A stretch of 41,658 bases of DNA from Lachnospiraceae bacterium (GTDB lineage: Bacteria; Bacillota; Clostridia; Lachnospirales; Lachnospiraceae): assembly GCA_014804365.1 (NCBI GenBank), contig JAAUZX010000020.1:10336-51993 (forward strand), in the 5' to 3' direction. Shown in pieces: positions 16,466 to 25,131 of this stretch. The notes beneath the pieces are model-generated. The model saw nothing but the letters and a program-made list of their open reading frames with translations, did no database searches and had not been told where the DNA came from. Within the stretch, counting starts at the first letter, position 1, and each line of letters starts with the position of its first letter. The position numbers and the translations under genes are program-made.

Positions 16466-16701
16466 CGGACGTCTTAGATAATCCATCAACAATACCGCAA
16501 TTTCACTCCCTCCATCCGATTGAAAAAATCCAAATTCAACGATATAATAAATAAAACGGTGCTTTACCGGAATCCCTATAAAAATAACACACCTAAATAT
16601 AAAAAATGACACCGTAATTAATGCTCAAAATCTATATGATATTGATAGGAGTAACCCGGTAAAAGTCCGATTACTATATTATAACAGGGGGTAACAACCA
16701 T
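16466..16701 (+). promoter_or_regulatory. Control region upstream of the phosphorylase operon
   Basis: No gene. The region is AT-rich. An 8-bp inverted pair, TTTACCGG near 16563-16570 and CCGGTAAA near 16656-16663, is a candidate operator. A TATTATAAC sequence near 16677-16685 could hold a -10, but no good -35 is in register, so a regulator-dependent promoter is possible. A GGGGG ribosome-binding sequence precedes the ATG at 16702. Confidence 0.35.
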
Positions 16702-19416
16702 ATGCGCAATGCAGAAATGAAATCGTACGAATTTATGGATCATCAGGGAACTTTTCGGCTGGAGCAGCCGGAGAACGTAAGCTATCTGTATTTTCCCATA
16801 GCGGGGGAGCAGGGATTAAAAGGAGCCGTCACGCCGAGACTGGGCGGTGACTTAAAACGCAGTCAGAATGAATTTGTCTTACAGCCTGTCAGCGCGGAGG
16901 AACTTCATAACAACAAATCCACAAGGAACTTCTGGTGCAGACTTGCTGACGGTGCATGCTTCTCAGCAACGGGTGTTTCTGCGCAGGCGGAAGCGAAGCG
17001 GTTCACGGATGCACAGGACAGAAGCGTATTGACTGCAGGTCCTATGTGGCAGCAGATCGAACGGGAGATCGCAGAGTACGGCGTGGCTTCCAAAATTACT
17101 TCCTTCGTGCCGGTATCGGAATATTCTGTGGAGATCATGCATGTGGAGATTATAAACCGCAGGGATGAGGCGGTCACACTGACACCTACGGCGGCTGTTC
17201 CGCTCTACGGCAGGAGTGCGGACAACCTGAGGGATCACAGACATGTGACTTCCTTACTGCACAGAGCCGAGACGACAAAGAACGGCGTTTTGGTTACACC
17301 GACACTTTCTTTTGATGAGAGAGGGCATCAGAAGAATCGGATCACCTACTATGTATGTGGTATGGAACAGGATGGAACAGCGCCTGTCGGATTTATGCCA
17401 GTTGTGGAAGATTATATCGGAGAGGGCGGCAGCTACGAAAGACCGGAGAGTGTGCTGGCAGAGCAGCCTTATGATCCCGCCGGCAGACAGTATGACGGCT
17501 ATGAGATCATCGGCGCCATGCGTTTTGCACAGGTTACGCTGCAGGCGAAAGAGAGCAGAAGCTATACCATCTTCATCGGTGCGGAAGAGAACCGGGAGAT
17601 GATCGATGGAATGTTAGCAGCTTTTTGTGATGACGATAAGGTACGGGAAGCGCTTCAGAATACGAAACAGTATTGGCTGGACAAGATTAACGTGTCCTAT
17701 GAAACGGCGGATTCCAGTTTTGATAATTTCATGTTCTGGGTGAATTTCCAGCCTATGCTGCGCAGAATCTACGGTTGTTCGTTCCTGCCTCACCATGATT
17801 ACGGTAAAGGCGGCAGAGGATGGCGTGATCTCTGGCAGGATTGTCTGGCACTGTTAATTATGCAGCCGGATGACGTGCGGCAGATGCTCATCGACAATTA
17901 CGGCGGCGTGCGGATCGACGGCAGTAATGCCACGATCATAGGCAGCAAGCAGGGCGAGTTCATAGCGGATCGTAATAATATTACGAGAGTCTGGATGGAT
18001 CATGGTTTGTGGCCGCTTATGACGACTAAGATGTATATAGACCAGACCGGCGACCTGTCGGTTCTGTTGAAAGAGAATACATATTTTAAAGACAAGCAGG
18101 AAGCCAGAGGTACTGACATTGACCAGGCATGGGAAGCCGACGGAACGCCGGTTTTGAAAGATCAGGAAGGTCACGAATATCTGGGCTCCGTATTAGAGCA
18201 TATTCTGGTGCAGAATCTTACGGTCTTCTACGAGGTGGGAGAGCACAATCACATGCGGCTGCGCGGTGCGGACTGGAACGACGCGCTTGACATGGCGGCG
18301 GACAGAGGAGAGAGTGTGGCATTTACCGCTGCCTATGCGGATAATCTGGATGTGCTGGCGGAGCTGATCGGTCTGCTGCACGAACGGCTGCAGATGGAGA
18401 GTGTGGAAGTATTAGCGGAGATAGAGCCGTTGTTAGCTTCCGGCACAGAGCTGTATGAGGAGGCAGAGCGGAAGAGAGCCCTGCTCGCAGATTACTGCAA
18501 GAGCATATTCCATCAGGTATCGGGCAGGAAGATACAGCTTGACAGTGAACAGGTTCAGACAAGCCTGCGTGAGAAAGCACAGTGGATCAGGGAACATATT
18601 CGCAGAACCGAATGGATCGACGGCAAAGACTGCGGATGGTTTAACAGCTACTATGACAATAGCGGACGCCAGTGTGAAGGAATCAAGCCCGAAGGAGTAC
18701 GGATGATGCTGACGGGACAGGTATTTACCGTGATGTCCGGAACCGCTACCGATGAGCAGACTGCGGAGATTGTTAAGGCAGCGGATAAATATTTATATCA
18801 GAAAGAAGTGGGAGGCTATCGCCTGAATACTGACTTTAAAGAATTAAAGACCGATCTGGGCAGAATGTTCGGTTTCGCATACGGGCATAAGGAGAACGGA
18901 GCAGTCTTTTCACATATGACGACGATGTATGCCAATGCGCTCTACAGACGCGGTTTCGGACGGGAAGGATACCGTGCCCTGTACACACTGTACGAGCAGG
19001 TGGCGGATTTCAATACCAGCATGATCTATCCGGGGATTCCGGAGTATTTCAATGACAGGGGAAGAGGCATGTACCATTACCTGACGGGTGCGGCGAGCTG
19101 GATGATGCTGACGGTGATCACGCAGATGTTCGGTGTCAGAGGAAACTGTGGCGATATGATTCTCGCACCGCAGCTTATGAAGGAACAATTCCAGGATGGC
19201 CGTGCGGGACTCACCCTGAACTTCGGAGGGAGAAGGTGGCATATTGTCTATGTCAATGCGCAGAATGCGGAAGCCGGCACCTATCGAATCGGCAGTGTTA
19301 CATTAGATGGCGGACAGCTTGCGGTGCAGGATAATGAAGTGAGAATTCCGCTCACCGAGATTGAGAAGCTTAGCGAAGAGAGTACCCATGAGATCATTGT
19401 GGAGCTGCAGGCATAG
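16702..19416 (+). CDS. GH94-type glycoside phosphorylase (cellobiose/laminaribiose phosphorylase-like)
   Basis: A 904-residue protein with an N-terminal beta-sandwich domain, helical linker and C-terminal (alpha/alpha)6 barrel, as in family GH94. These cytoplasmic enzymes split a beta-glucoside with phosphate, inverting configuration to give alpha-glucose 1-phosphate. Visible motifs include RRIYGCSFLPHHDYGKGGRG, WRDLWQDCLALLIM, and LRGADWNDALDMA holding the general-acid Asp (region Asp524-Asp527). The length fits cellobiose or laminaribiose phosphorylases rather than the longer chain-acting enzymes; the linkage cannot be fixed from sequence. No signal peptide. The gene is first in an operon with a second large phosphorylase and a response regulator, which suggests stepwise intracellular degradation of an imported beta-glucan oligosaccharide. 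No transporter is adjacent. Confidence 0.88.
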   Translation: MRNAEMKSYEFMDHQGTFRLEQPENVSYLYFPIAGEQGLKGAVTPRLGGDLKRSQNEFVLQPVSAEELHNNKSTRNFWCRLADGACFSATGVSAQAEAKRFTDAQDRSVLTAGPMWQQIEREIAEYGVASKITSFVPVSEYSVEIMHVEIINRRDEAVTLTPTAAVPLYGRSADNLRDHRHVTSLLHRAETTKNGVLVTPTLSFDERGHQKNRITYYVCGMEQDGTAPVGFMPVVEDYIGEGGSYERPESVLAEQPYDPAGRQYDGYEIIGAMRFAQVTLQAKESRSYTIFIGAEENREMIDGMLAAFCDDDKVREALQNTKQYWLDKINVSYETADSSFDNFMFWVNFQPMLRRIYGCSFLPHHDYGKGGRGWRDLWQDCLALLIMQPDDVRQMLIDNYGGVRIDGSNATIIGSKQGEFIADRNNITRVWMDHGLWPLMTTKMYIDQTGDLSVLLKENTYFKDKQEARGTDIDQAWEADGTPVLKDQEGHEYLGSVLEHILVQNLTVFYEVGEHNHMRLRGADWNDALDMAADRGESVAFTAAYADNLDVLAELIGLLHERLQMESVEVLAEIEPLLASGTELYEEAERKRALLADYCKSIFHQVSGRKIQLDSEQVQTSLREKAQWIREHIRRTEWIDGKDCGWFNSYYDNSGRQCEGIKPEGVRMMLTGQVFTVMSGTATDEQTAEIVKAADKYLYQKEVGGYRLNTDFKELKTDLGRMFGFAYGHKENGAVFSHMTTMYANALYRRGFGREGYRALYTLYEQVADFNTSMIYPGIPEYFNDRGRGMYHYLTGAASWMMLTVITQMFGVRGNCGDMILAPQLMKEQFQDGRAGLTLNFGGRRWHIVYVNAQNAEAGTYRIGSVTLDGGQLAVQDNEVRIPLTEIEKLSEESTHEIIVELQA

Positions 19417-19455
19417 GAAATTCTATTTACCATTGAAAGGAGCATAATTACAGCG

Positions 19456-22400
19456 ATGAAAGAGAATACAGCGGCATACAGAATTGAAAATTACGGGAAA
19501 CAATCGGCTTTTGCCAGTTTCCTGCCGGGGATCAGCGGCGTGAGGGGCATCCCGATTTGGTGCTATTATGTAAACCGCGGACAAGGCGTGGTCAGTTTTG
19601 GTGTGGAGAATAAGGATCATGCCATCATGGAGTTTTATCCGGCACATCAGGCTTATCAGAATGTGAAAAAGACCGGATTCCGCACTTTTATCAAGAAAGA
19701 AGGCAAGGTATGGGAGCCTTTCCGGGATGAAAATATTCCGCATAGCATGTGCATTACCATGAACGGGCTGGAGATCGAGGAAAATCATGAGCAGGAAGGA
19801 ATTGTGACGAGTGTGTCATATTATACGCTTCCGGAGGAAAAGATCGGCGCTCTGGTGCGCAGAGTGTGCGTGAAGAATACAGGCAGTCAGGAGGCACAGC
19901 TGGAGATTCTGGACGGTATGCCGGCGTGCATTCCCTACGGTGTTGACCAAGAGAGCATGAAATTAATGGGGCAGACCATAAAAGCTTGGATGCAGGTGGA
20001 GGATGTGGACGGTCATCCCTTTATGCGTGTCCGGGCGAGCACGGCGGATTCCGCGGCGGTGACGGAGATAAACGGCGGTAATTTCACTATCGGTACGCTG
20101 GCAGACGGCACTATGCTGCAGGCAGTCACCGATCCGGAAGTGATATTTGCTTATGATCTGTCTCTGGAGAAACCGGTGGGATTTATCGAGCACAGCTTAC
20201 AGGAGCTTCTGGCGTTGCCGCAGGTAAATCAGAATCTGGTACCTTGCAGCTTCTACGGGGTGCAGGTGAAATTGGCAGCAGGAGAGGAGATCGTGTTCTA
20301 TGAGCTGATCGGACAGGTGGAGAGTAAGGAACTTCTGGAAGAGTTTGCCCGCAGGAAACCGGATGCGGCTTATTATGAAGAAAAGAAGCAGGTGGCGGAC
20401 CGTCTGGCGGAGGATCTGTGCAGACATATCAGGACGAAGACAGCTGATCCGGATTTCGACGCTTACTGTGAGTATACCTATATGGACAACGTACTGCGGG
20501 GCGGTTATCCCATCAAACTGACGGATGACAAGGTATTCTACGTGTATTCCAGAAAACACGGTGATCTGGAGCGGGATTACAACTATTTCAGCATGCTTCC
20601 GGAGTTCTATTCTCAGGGTAACGGCAATTTCCGCGATGTGAATCAGAACAGACGGTGTGATGTGTTCTTTGCGCCTTTTACGGGACGGGAGAGCATCAAG
20701 ACCTTCTACAGCCTCATTCAGCCTGATGGTTATAATCCGCTGGGAGTGGAGAAAGTCACATACCGGCTGAATGCTGCGAAGACGGAGGAAATCTTCCGGG
20801 ATGACAGCGCACAGGTAAGAGCGAAGCTTTGCGATATGCTCTCTAAGCCTTTTACGCCGGGAGCGCTTTACAGAGAGCTGGATAGGTCCGATCGGACGAA
20901 TGAGCAGGTGGAAGCACTCTTTAAACAGGTTATGGCGGCGGCGGAAGGCGTCGTGAACGGTAAGTTCGGTGAGGGCTACTGGTCGGATCACTGGACCTAC
21001 AACTTAGATCTTTTGGAAAGCTATCTGAGTGTTTTCCCGGAGAAAGAGGAAGAACTTCTGTATGAAAAAGCGTACAGTTATTACAGACCTCAGGCAGAAG
21101 TTAAGAAGCGCGCACAGCGCTATGTGAAAACGGAAAAAGGAATCCGCCAGTACGAAGCGATAGAAGAGCTGGAGGTTAAGGACGGTCAGCTGCTTTGCGC
21201 GAAAGGTGGAGAAGGTGATACCGTTTATGTTACATTGATGGAGAAGCTTCTGCTCTTGTCGGCTACCAAATTTGCAACGCTGGACGCTTACGGAATGGGC
21301 GTGGAGATGGAGGGCGGTAAGCCTGGCTGGTATGATGCTTTAAACGGACTGCCGGGACTGTTAGGATCTTCTATGCCGGAGAGCTGCGAGCTGGCGAGAA
21401 ATCTGGAATATACGATACAGGCACTGAAACGCTATCCGAGAGATGTGGAGCTGCTGACTGAGCTGGCGGATTTCATAGAACAGATCGGCCGGGTCGTAGC
21501 GGCGGAGAAGAAGACACTGATGACAGAGCAGAAGGCGGTGTCCTTCTGGAATCAGATCAATGATGTGAAGGAAGCTTACAGGGAGCGGGTCTATGCCGGA
21601 GTGAGTGGTGACATGAAGAGCCTTTCCAGCGAAAAACTGGCACAGATGATGGAAGAATGGCACGAGATCGTGCGTAGAGGTATTGAGAAGGCCTGCGAAA
21701 TGGCGGGCGGTATCTGTCCCACCTATTTTACTTATGAAGTGACGGATTATCGTGAGGATGAGGACGGCATCATGCCGCTTGATCTGCAGGTAGGAGCGGT
21801 GCCGCTGTTCCTGGAAGGTCCCGTGCGGTATCTGAAATTAGATCAGGCGATGTCCGGAAAGCGCAAGTTGTACGAGCAGGTGAAAGGAAGTGACCTGTAT
21901 GACAATAAGCTGTCCATGTATAAGGTCAATGCTTCATTGCAGGAGGCTTCCTATGAGCTGGGACGTGCACGGGCGTTTACGCCGGGATGGCTGGAGAATG
22001 AGTCCATCTGGCTTCATATGGAATATAAATATCTGCTGGAATTGTTAAAATCCGAGATGTACAAGGAGTTCTTTGAAGATTTCCATAAGGCGGCGATCCC
22101 ATTCCTTGACAGCAAGGTATACGGCAGAAGTATATACGAGAATTCTTCCTTTATTGCCAGCAGTAAGAATCCCAACAGCAGTTATCACGGCAAGGGATTT
22201 GTGGCGCGTTTAAGCGGTTCTACGGTGGAGTTTTTGAACATGTGGATTATTATGATGTTCGGCAGACAGCCCTTTAAGGTATGCGACGGGGAACTTAAGC
22301 TGCAGCTTACGCCGGCGCTGCCCGCTTATCTGCTTCAGGAGAATGGCAGCGTAGAAGCGGTATTTATGGGAGAGACGAAGGTGGTCTATCATGTGGGTGA

Positions 22401-22560
22401 GTGTAAAGATTATCTTCCCGGTGAGTATCAGATCACGGAATGCACACTGGAATATGCGGACGGCAGTAAGGCGAGTGCGCAAAGTGGCGTGATAAGCGGC
22501 AGTCCGGCGGAAGATGTGCGTGACGGCAAGGTAAGTCGTATTGATGTTACGCTCTGCTAG
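19456..22560 (+). CDS. Large glycoside phosphorylase (GH94/GH161-like, chain-acting?)
   Basis: A 1034-residue cytoplasmic protein, 39 bases after the first phosphorylase gene, with the same overall plan: N-terminal beta-rich domain, long middle region and (alpha/alpha)6-type barrel. The barrel region has [38 protein letters not shown], and [15 protein letters not shown], where Asp627 occupies the place of the general acid of DWND in GH94. The extra length and the changed motif are like the phosphorylases that act on longer beta-glucan chains (GH161 and the large GH94 forms); assignment among these is my inference. Pairing with a disaccharide-type enzyme suggests this one shortens oligosaccharides and the other finishes the disaccharide. 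The ribosome-binding site AGGAG is 13 bases from the ATG, a long spacing. Confidence 0.8.
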   Translation: MKENTAAYRIENYGKQSAFASFLPGISGVRGIPIWCYYVNRGQGVVSFGVENKDHAIMEFYPAHQAYQNVKKTGFRTFIKKEGKVWEPFRDENIPHSMCITMNGLEIEENHEQEGIVTSVSYYTLPEEKIGALVRRVCVKNTGSQEAQLEILDGMPACIPYGVDQESMKLMGQTIKAWMQVEDVDGHPFMRVRASTADSAAVTEINGGNFTIGTLADGTMLQAVTDPEVIFAYDLSLEKPVGFIEHSLQELLALPQVNQNLVPCSFYGVQVKLAAGEEIVFYELIGQVESKELLEEFARRKPDAAYYEEKKQVADRLAEDLCRHIRTKTADPDFDAYCEYTYMDNVLRGGYPIKLTDDKVFYVYSRKHGDLERDYNYFSMLPEFYSQGNGNFRDVNQNRRCDVFFAPFTGRESIKTFYSLIQPDGYNPLGVEKVTYRLNAAKTEEIFRDDSAQVRAKLCDMLSKPFTPGALYRELDRSDRTNEQVEALFKQVMAAAEGVVNGKFGEGYWSDHWTYNLDLLESYLSVFPEKEEELLYEKAYSYYRPQAEVKKRAQRYVKTEKGIRQYEAIEELEVKDGQLLCAKGGEGDTVYVTLMEKLLLLSATKFATLDAYGMGVEMEGGKPGWYDALNGLPGLLGSSMPESCELARNLEYTIQALKRYPRDVELLTELADFIEQIGRVVAAEKKTLMTEQKAVSFWNQINDVKEAYRERVYAGVSGDMKSLSSEKLAQMMEEWHEIVRRGIEKACEMAGGICPTYFTYEVTDYREDEDGIMPLDLQVGAVPLFLEGPVRYLKLDQAMSGKRKLYEQVKGSDLYDNKLSMYKVNASLQEASYELGRARAFTPGWLENESIWLHMEYKYLLELLKSEMYKEFFEDFHKAAIPFLDSKVYGRSIYENSSFIASSKNPNSSYHGKGFVARLSGSTVEFLNMWIIMMFGRQPFKVCDGELKLQLTPALPAYLLQENGSVEAVFMGETKVVYHVGECKDYLPGEYQITECTLEYADGSKASAQSGVISGSPAEDVRDGKVSRIDVTLC

Positions 22561-22611
22561 TGTTTGCTCCGGTTTGCGGTAAAGTTAACACACCGGGAGG
22601 CGTGGAAGGAC

Positions 22612-24075
22612 ATGAACACATTGTTGATCGTAGAAGATAATAAAGCGATCCGTCAGGTGATCAGGACGATCATACGGCGTTCGGAAATTGCCGTTTCCAA
22701 TATTATGGAGTGCGGCGATGGACAGACGGCGTTAGAGATTCTGGAAAAACGCAAAGTGGATGTGATGATCACCGATGTCATCATGCCCGGGATGGATGGA
22801 ATCAGGCTGGTGCAGGAGATGCAGAAGCTTGCGCATAGGCCGCTTGTGGTGGTCGTCAGCGGCTGCGATGATTTTGCCTGTGCGGTACAGCTTCTGCGCC
22901 TGGGCATCAGGGATTATCTCATGAAACCGATTGAGTCTGAGAGGCTTGTGGAGAGCCTTGGCAGGCTCGATCGGGAGATCAACGAGGAGAAACGCAGGGT
23001 ACGGGAACTCAGAATGATCGGTGGCCAGCAGCTTAAGTATATGATCCTGAATGAGAGTATATCGGAGCATGAGGTGCAGACAGTGACCAGCAGCTTTGAG
23101 GAACAGCTTCTCGATCAGGAGTATGTGGTATGCTGTCTGGAGAATATTGCCGGAGAGGACGAGGACAGCGAGAGCTATCTCTGTCTGGGTGAGATCGAAA
23201 ACAACCGTATCTATATTGTAGGACGGGACAATAAAGACCTTCTATTGAAAAACGAATTACGGGACTGCCATGTGGGAGTCAGCAGAGTGCATTGCGGTGT
23301 AGTACAGCTACGGGCTGCGTACCGTGAGGCAGAGTCGGCACGGAAAGAGGCATTTCTGTGCGTCAGACACGAAGTGGAATACAGCGGGGAGCGGCCGGCA
23401 GATAAAGGCGGGCCGGATGAAGAGAAGATCCGGCAGATCGCGCAATTGATCGGAACGGATAAGGGCGCGGCGGCGCTTAGAATGGTAGAGCAGTATTTCG
23501 CGAAGATCAGACGGGAAGGGTATTCCTGCGATATGCTGTATGCGAGTGTCAATATGCTGATTGATGAGATCTGCCGAATCTATAGAAACGTACTGCAGGA
23601 AGACGAGAAAGAGCTGATCGGATTCAGGGATATTTATCGGTTTGCCCACAGTGAAGAACTGATGGAGGAAGTGATCGGATGGATAATCGGGTTTCGGGAG
23701 AAAATCAGCGAGGAATTCGACGATTATAAGAACAAATCTAAAGTGGATATGGCGCTTGCCTATATCCGGAACAATTATGATAAAGATTTAAACATGGCGG
23801 TGGTATCTAACCATGTTTCTATGAATTATTCTCTTTTTTCTTATGCTTTCAAACAATATACCGGTCATAATTTTGTGAGCTATTTAAAGGAGCTCAGAGT
23901 AAATGAGGCGAAACGCCTGCTGGCGGAGACTGATATGCGTGTGATCGAAATCAGCCGTCGGGTTGGTTATGAGAATGAGAAACACTTTATGAAGACTTTT
24001 AAGAGCCAATGCGGGGTGTCTCCTACGGAGTATAGGAGGAATATGCAGTTTGGGGAGAAAGTGCGGAGTGTCTAA
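22612..24075 (+). CDS. Response regulator with AraC-type DNA-binding domain (YesN-like)
   Basis: A 487-residue protein. Residues 1-120 are a receiver domain with acidic pocket, phosphoacceptor Asp55 (VMITDVIMPGMDG) and Lys105 (LMKPIES). A poorly conserved middle follows, and the last 100 residues form an AraC/XylS double helix-turn-helix (LNMAVVSNHVSMNYSLFSYA, FKQYTGHNFVSYL, VIEISRRVGYENEKHFMKTF). YesN-type regulators pair with YesM-like histidine kinases and commonly activate carbohydrate-use genes. No kinase gene is next to it, so it is an orphan here. It starts at ATG 22612, 51 bases after the phosphorylase stop; an upstream in-frame GTG is unlikely. It probably controls the two phosphorylase genes. 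Confidence 0.92.
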   Translation: MNTLLIVEDNKAIRQVIRTIIRRSEIAVSNIMECGDGQTALEILEKRKVDVMITDVIMPGMDGIRLVQEMQKLAHRPLVVVVSGCDDFACAVQLLRLGIRDYLMKPIESERLVESLGRLDREINEEKRRVRELRMIGGQQLKYMILNESISEHEVQTVTSSFEEQLLDQEYVVCCLENIAGEDEDSESYLCLGEIENNRIYIVGRDNKDLLLKNELRDCHVGVSRVHCGVVQLRAAYREAESARKEAFLCVRHEVEYSGERPADKGGPDEEKIRQIAQLIGTDKGAAALRMVEQYFAKIRREGYSCDMLYASVNMLIDEICRIYRNVLQEDEKELIGFRDIYRFAHSEELMEEVIGWIIGFREKISEEFDDYKNKSKVDMALAYIRNNYDKDLNMAVVSNHVSMNYSLFSYAFKQYTGHNFVSYLKELRVNEAKRLLAETDMRVIEISRRVGYENEKHFMKTFKSQCGVSPTEYRRNMQFGEKVRSV

Positions 24076-24083
24076 GACGGACG

Positions 24084-24217
24084 CACAGAGGGAAACTAAT
24101 ATCTACGGAACCGCGCTTTCGCTCCGTAAAAAGCGTAGCGGCACTAAGTTCGTGAAATACCTCACTAAGTGCCGACGCTTTTTAAGGGGTTCCTTAAGAT
24201 ATTAGCTTTCCTCTGTG
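24084..24217. repeat. Structured intergenic repeat, family 2, copy B
   Basis: A 134-bp non-coding long imperfect palindrome starting 8 bases after the response-regulator stop. The outer arms are CACAGAGGGAAAC... and its partner ending ...CTTTCCTCTGTG. Further in, AAAAAGCGT pairs with ACGCTTTTT and CGGCACTAAGT pairs with ACTAAGTGCCG apart from one mismatch. The TTAAGGAACC arm lies on the right, so the element is inverted relative to copy A at 16291-16465. As the first structure after the operon it may also end transcription, since it includes a short T-run (near 24179-24182). Confidence 0.85.
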
Positions 24218-24273
24218 CTGGATGCTGGCTATGCTTGGATAGGAATAAGACACTGTGCTGAGCGAAATGTGTG

Positions 24274-24302
24274 TTGTCGAATCGTATTTTATATGGTAGT
24301 AT
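24274..24302 (+). promoter_or_regulatory. Possible promoter of the GGDEF-like gene
   Basis: TTGTCG (24274-24279), 17-bp spacer, TAGTAT (24297-24302). Each hexamer matches consensus at four positions. The expected transcript would begin inside the adjacent 14-bp inverted repeat. Confidence 0.4.
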
Positions 24303-24303
24303 G

Positions 24304-24358
24304 GTAACTGTTCAGAAGGTGTTTCGTAATTGTGGGGAACAGGGTTCTGAACAGTTAC
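24304..24358 (+). repeat. Perfect 14-bp inverted repeat (hairpin leader)
   Basis: GTAACTGTTCAGAA (24304-24317) and TTCTGAACAGTTAC (24345-24358) are exact complements around a 27-base G-rich centre. There is no T-run after it, so it does not look like a simple terminator. It lies in the 5' region of the GGDEF-like gene. Confidence 0.8.
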
Positions 24359-24432
24359 GTAGTATTTTAAATGCATCGAAGTGTTTGAGGTGTCTTGGGA
24401 TTTTGACTCATGGTTCGCGGGAATTGAGGAGT

Positions 24433-25062
24433 ATGAGGAAGCAGGTCGTACAAGGGTTTCACAGTTTTAAGGGAAAAATATATAGGGTTTTCGGACAGGA
24501 CGGGGAGCGGGAGCAGCAGGAGGAGCTTTCCCGGGTGGAGGCCGCAGATCTCGGAAATCAGGATATGCATGGGACGGGGCAGGATGCATTCGATAAGCTG
24601 GTCGAGCGAAGAGACTTCGAGCGGATTGTCGATGAGGAACTGCGCGCCGGGCATAGTCAGGGCTGTCTGCTTGTGGGCAATGTGGACCGGTTTAGAGAAG
24701 TATGTGAAATTTACGGGCAGGATACGGGCAATGCTATCCTGCGGCGTGTAGTAGACGTGCTGCTTGAAGCGTTTACGGAATCGGTATGTATGAGCAGACA
24801 GGGCAGAGATACTTTTGCCATATGGCTGTCCGGTGTTTCGGCCGCGAACACGACGCTGCTTTACCGGCGGGCGGGAGAGGTCAACGACGTGTTGCTGCAT
24901 CCGGCAGGAGAGCTTCCGCCGGTGACGCTGAGCATCGGCATGGCTTTCGGCGATTCGGCGGAGGATTGCAGAGAACTTGGCAAGAGGGCGGTAAATGCGT
25001 TAAACCATGTCAAAGAGAGCGGAAGGTGCGGCTGTGAGATCGATGACGGACACGGAAGATGA
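24433..25062 (+). CDS. Degenerate GGDEF-domain protein
   Basis: From ATG 24433 the product is about 209 residues; the frame is open back to a GTG at 24271, so the start is uncertain. I prefer 24433 because the upstream part covers a promoter-like sequence and a perfect hairpin, although its GAGGAG sits too close to the ATG to be ideal. Residues about 70-205 follow the GGDEF fold: DFERIVDEELRAGHSQGCLL, VGNVDRFREVCEIYGQDTGN, then LRRVVDVLLEAF, and VTLSIGMAFGDSAED. The signature loop reads RQGRDTFAIW in place of R-x-GGDEF-x-x, so the catalytic Gly-Gly-Glu is lost and diguanylate cyclase activity is unlikely. It may bind nucleotide or act by protein contact. The N-terminal 65 residues are basic and unassigned. 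Confidence 0.72.
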   Translation: MRKQVVQGFHSFKGKIYRVFGQDGEREQQEELSRVEAADLGNQDMHGTGQDAFDKLVERRDFERIVDEELRAGHSQGCLLVGNVDRFREVCEIYGQDTGNAILRRVVDVLLEAFTESVCMSRQGRDTFAIWLSGVSAANTTLLYRRAGEVNDVLLHPAGELPPVTLSIGMAFGDSAEDCRELGKRAVNALNHVKESGRCGCEIDDGHGR

Positions 25063-25131
25063 TGATATGATGATTAAGAACAGGGAATCTAAACTGCTTT
25101 TGTAAGATAATAAACAGGAGAGGAGAATGTT

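Noticed and set aside
8991..16583. Shared GAATCCCTATAAA sequence near 8991 and 16571
   Set aside because: Only about 13 bases match and the surroundings differ, so it may be chance or a promoter-like coincidence.
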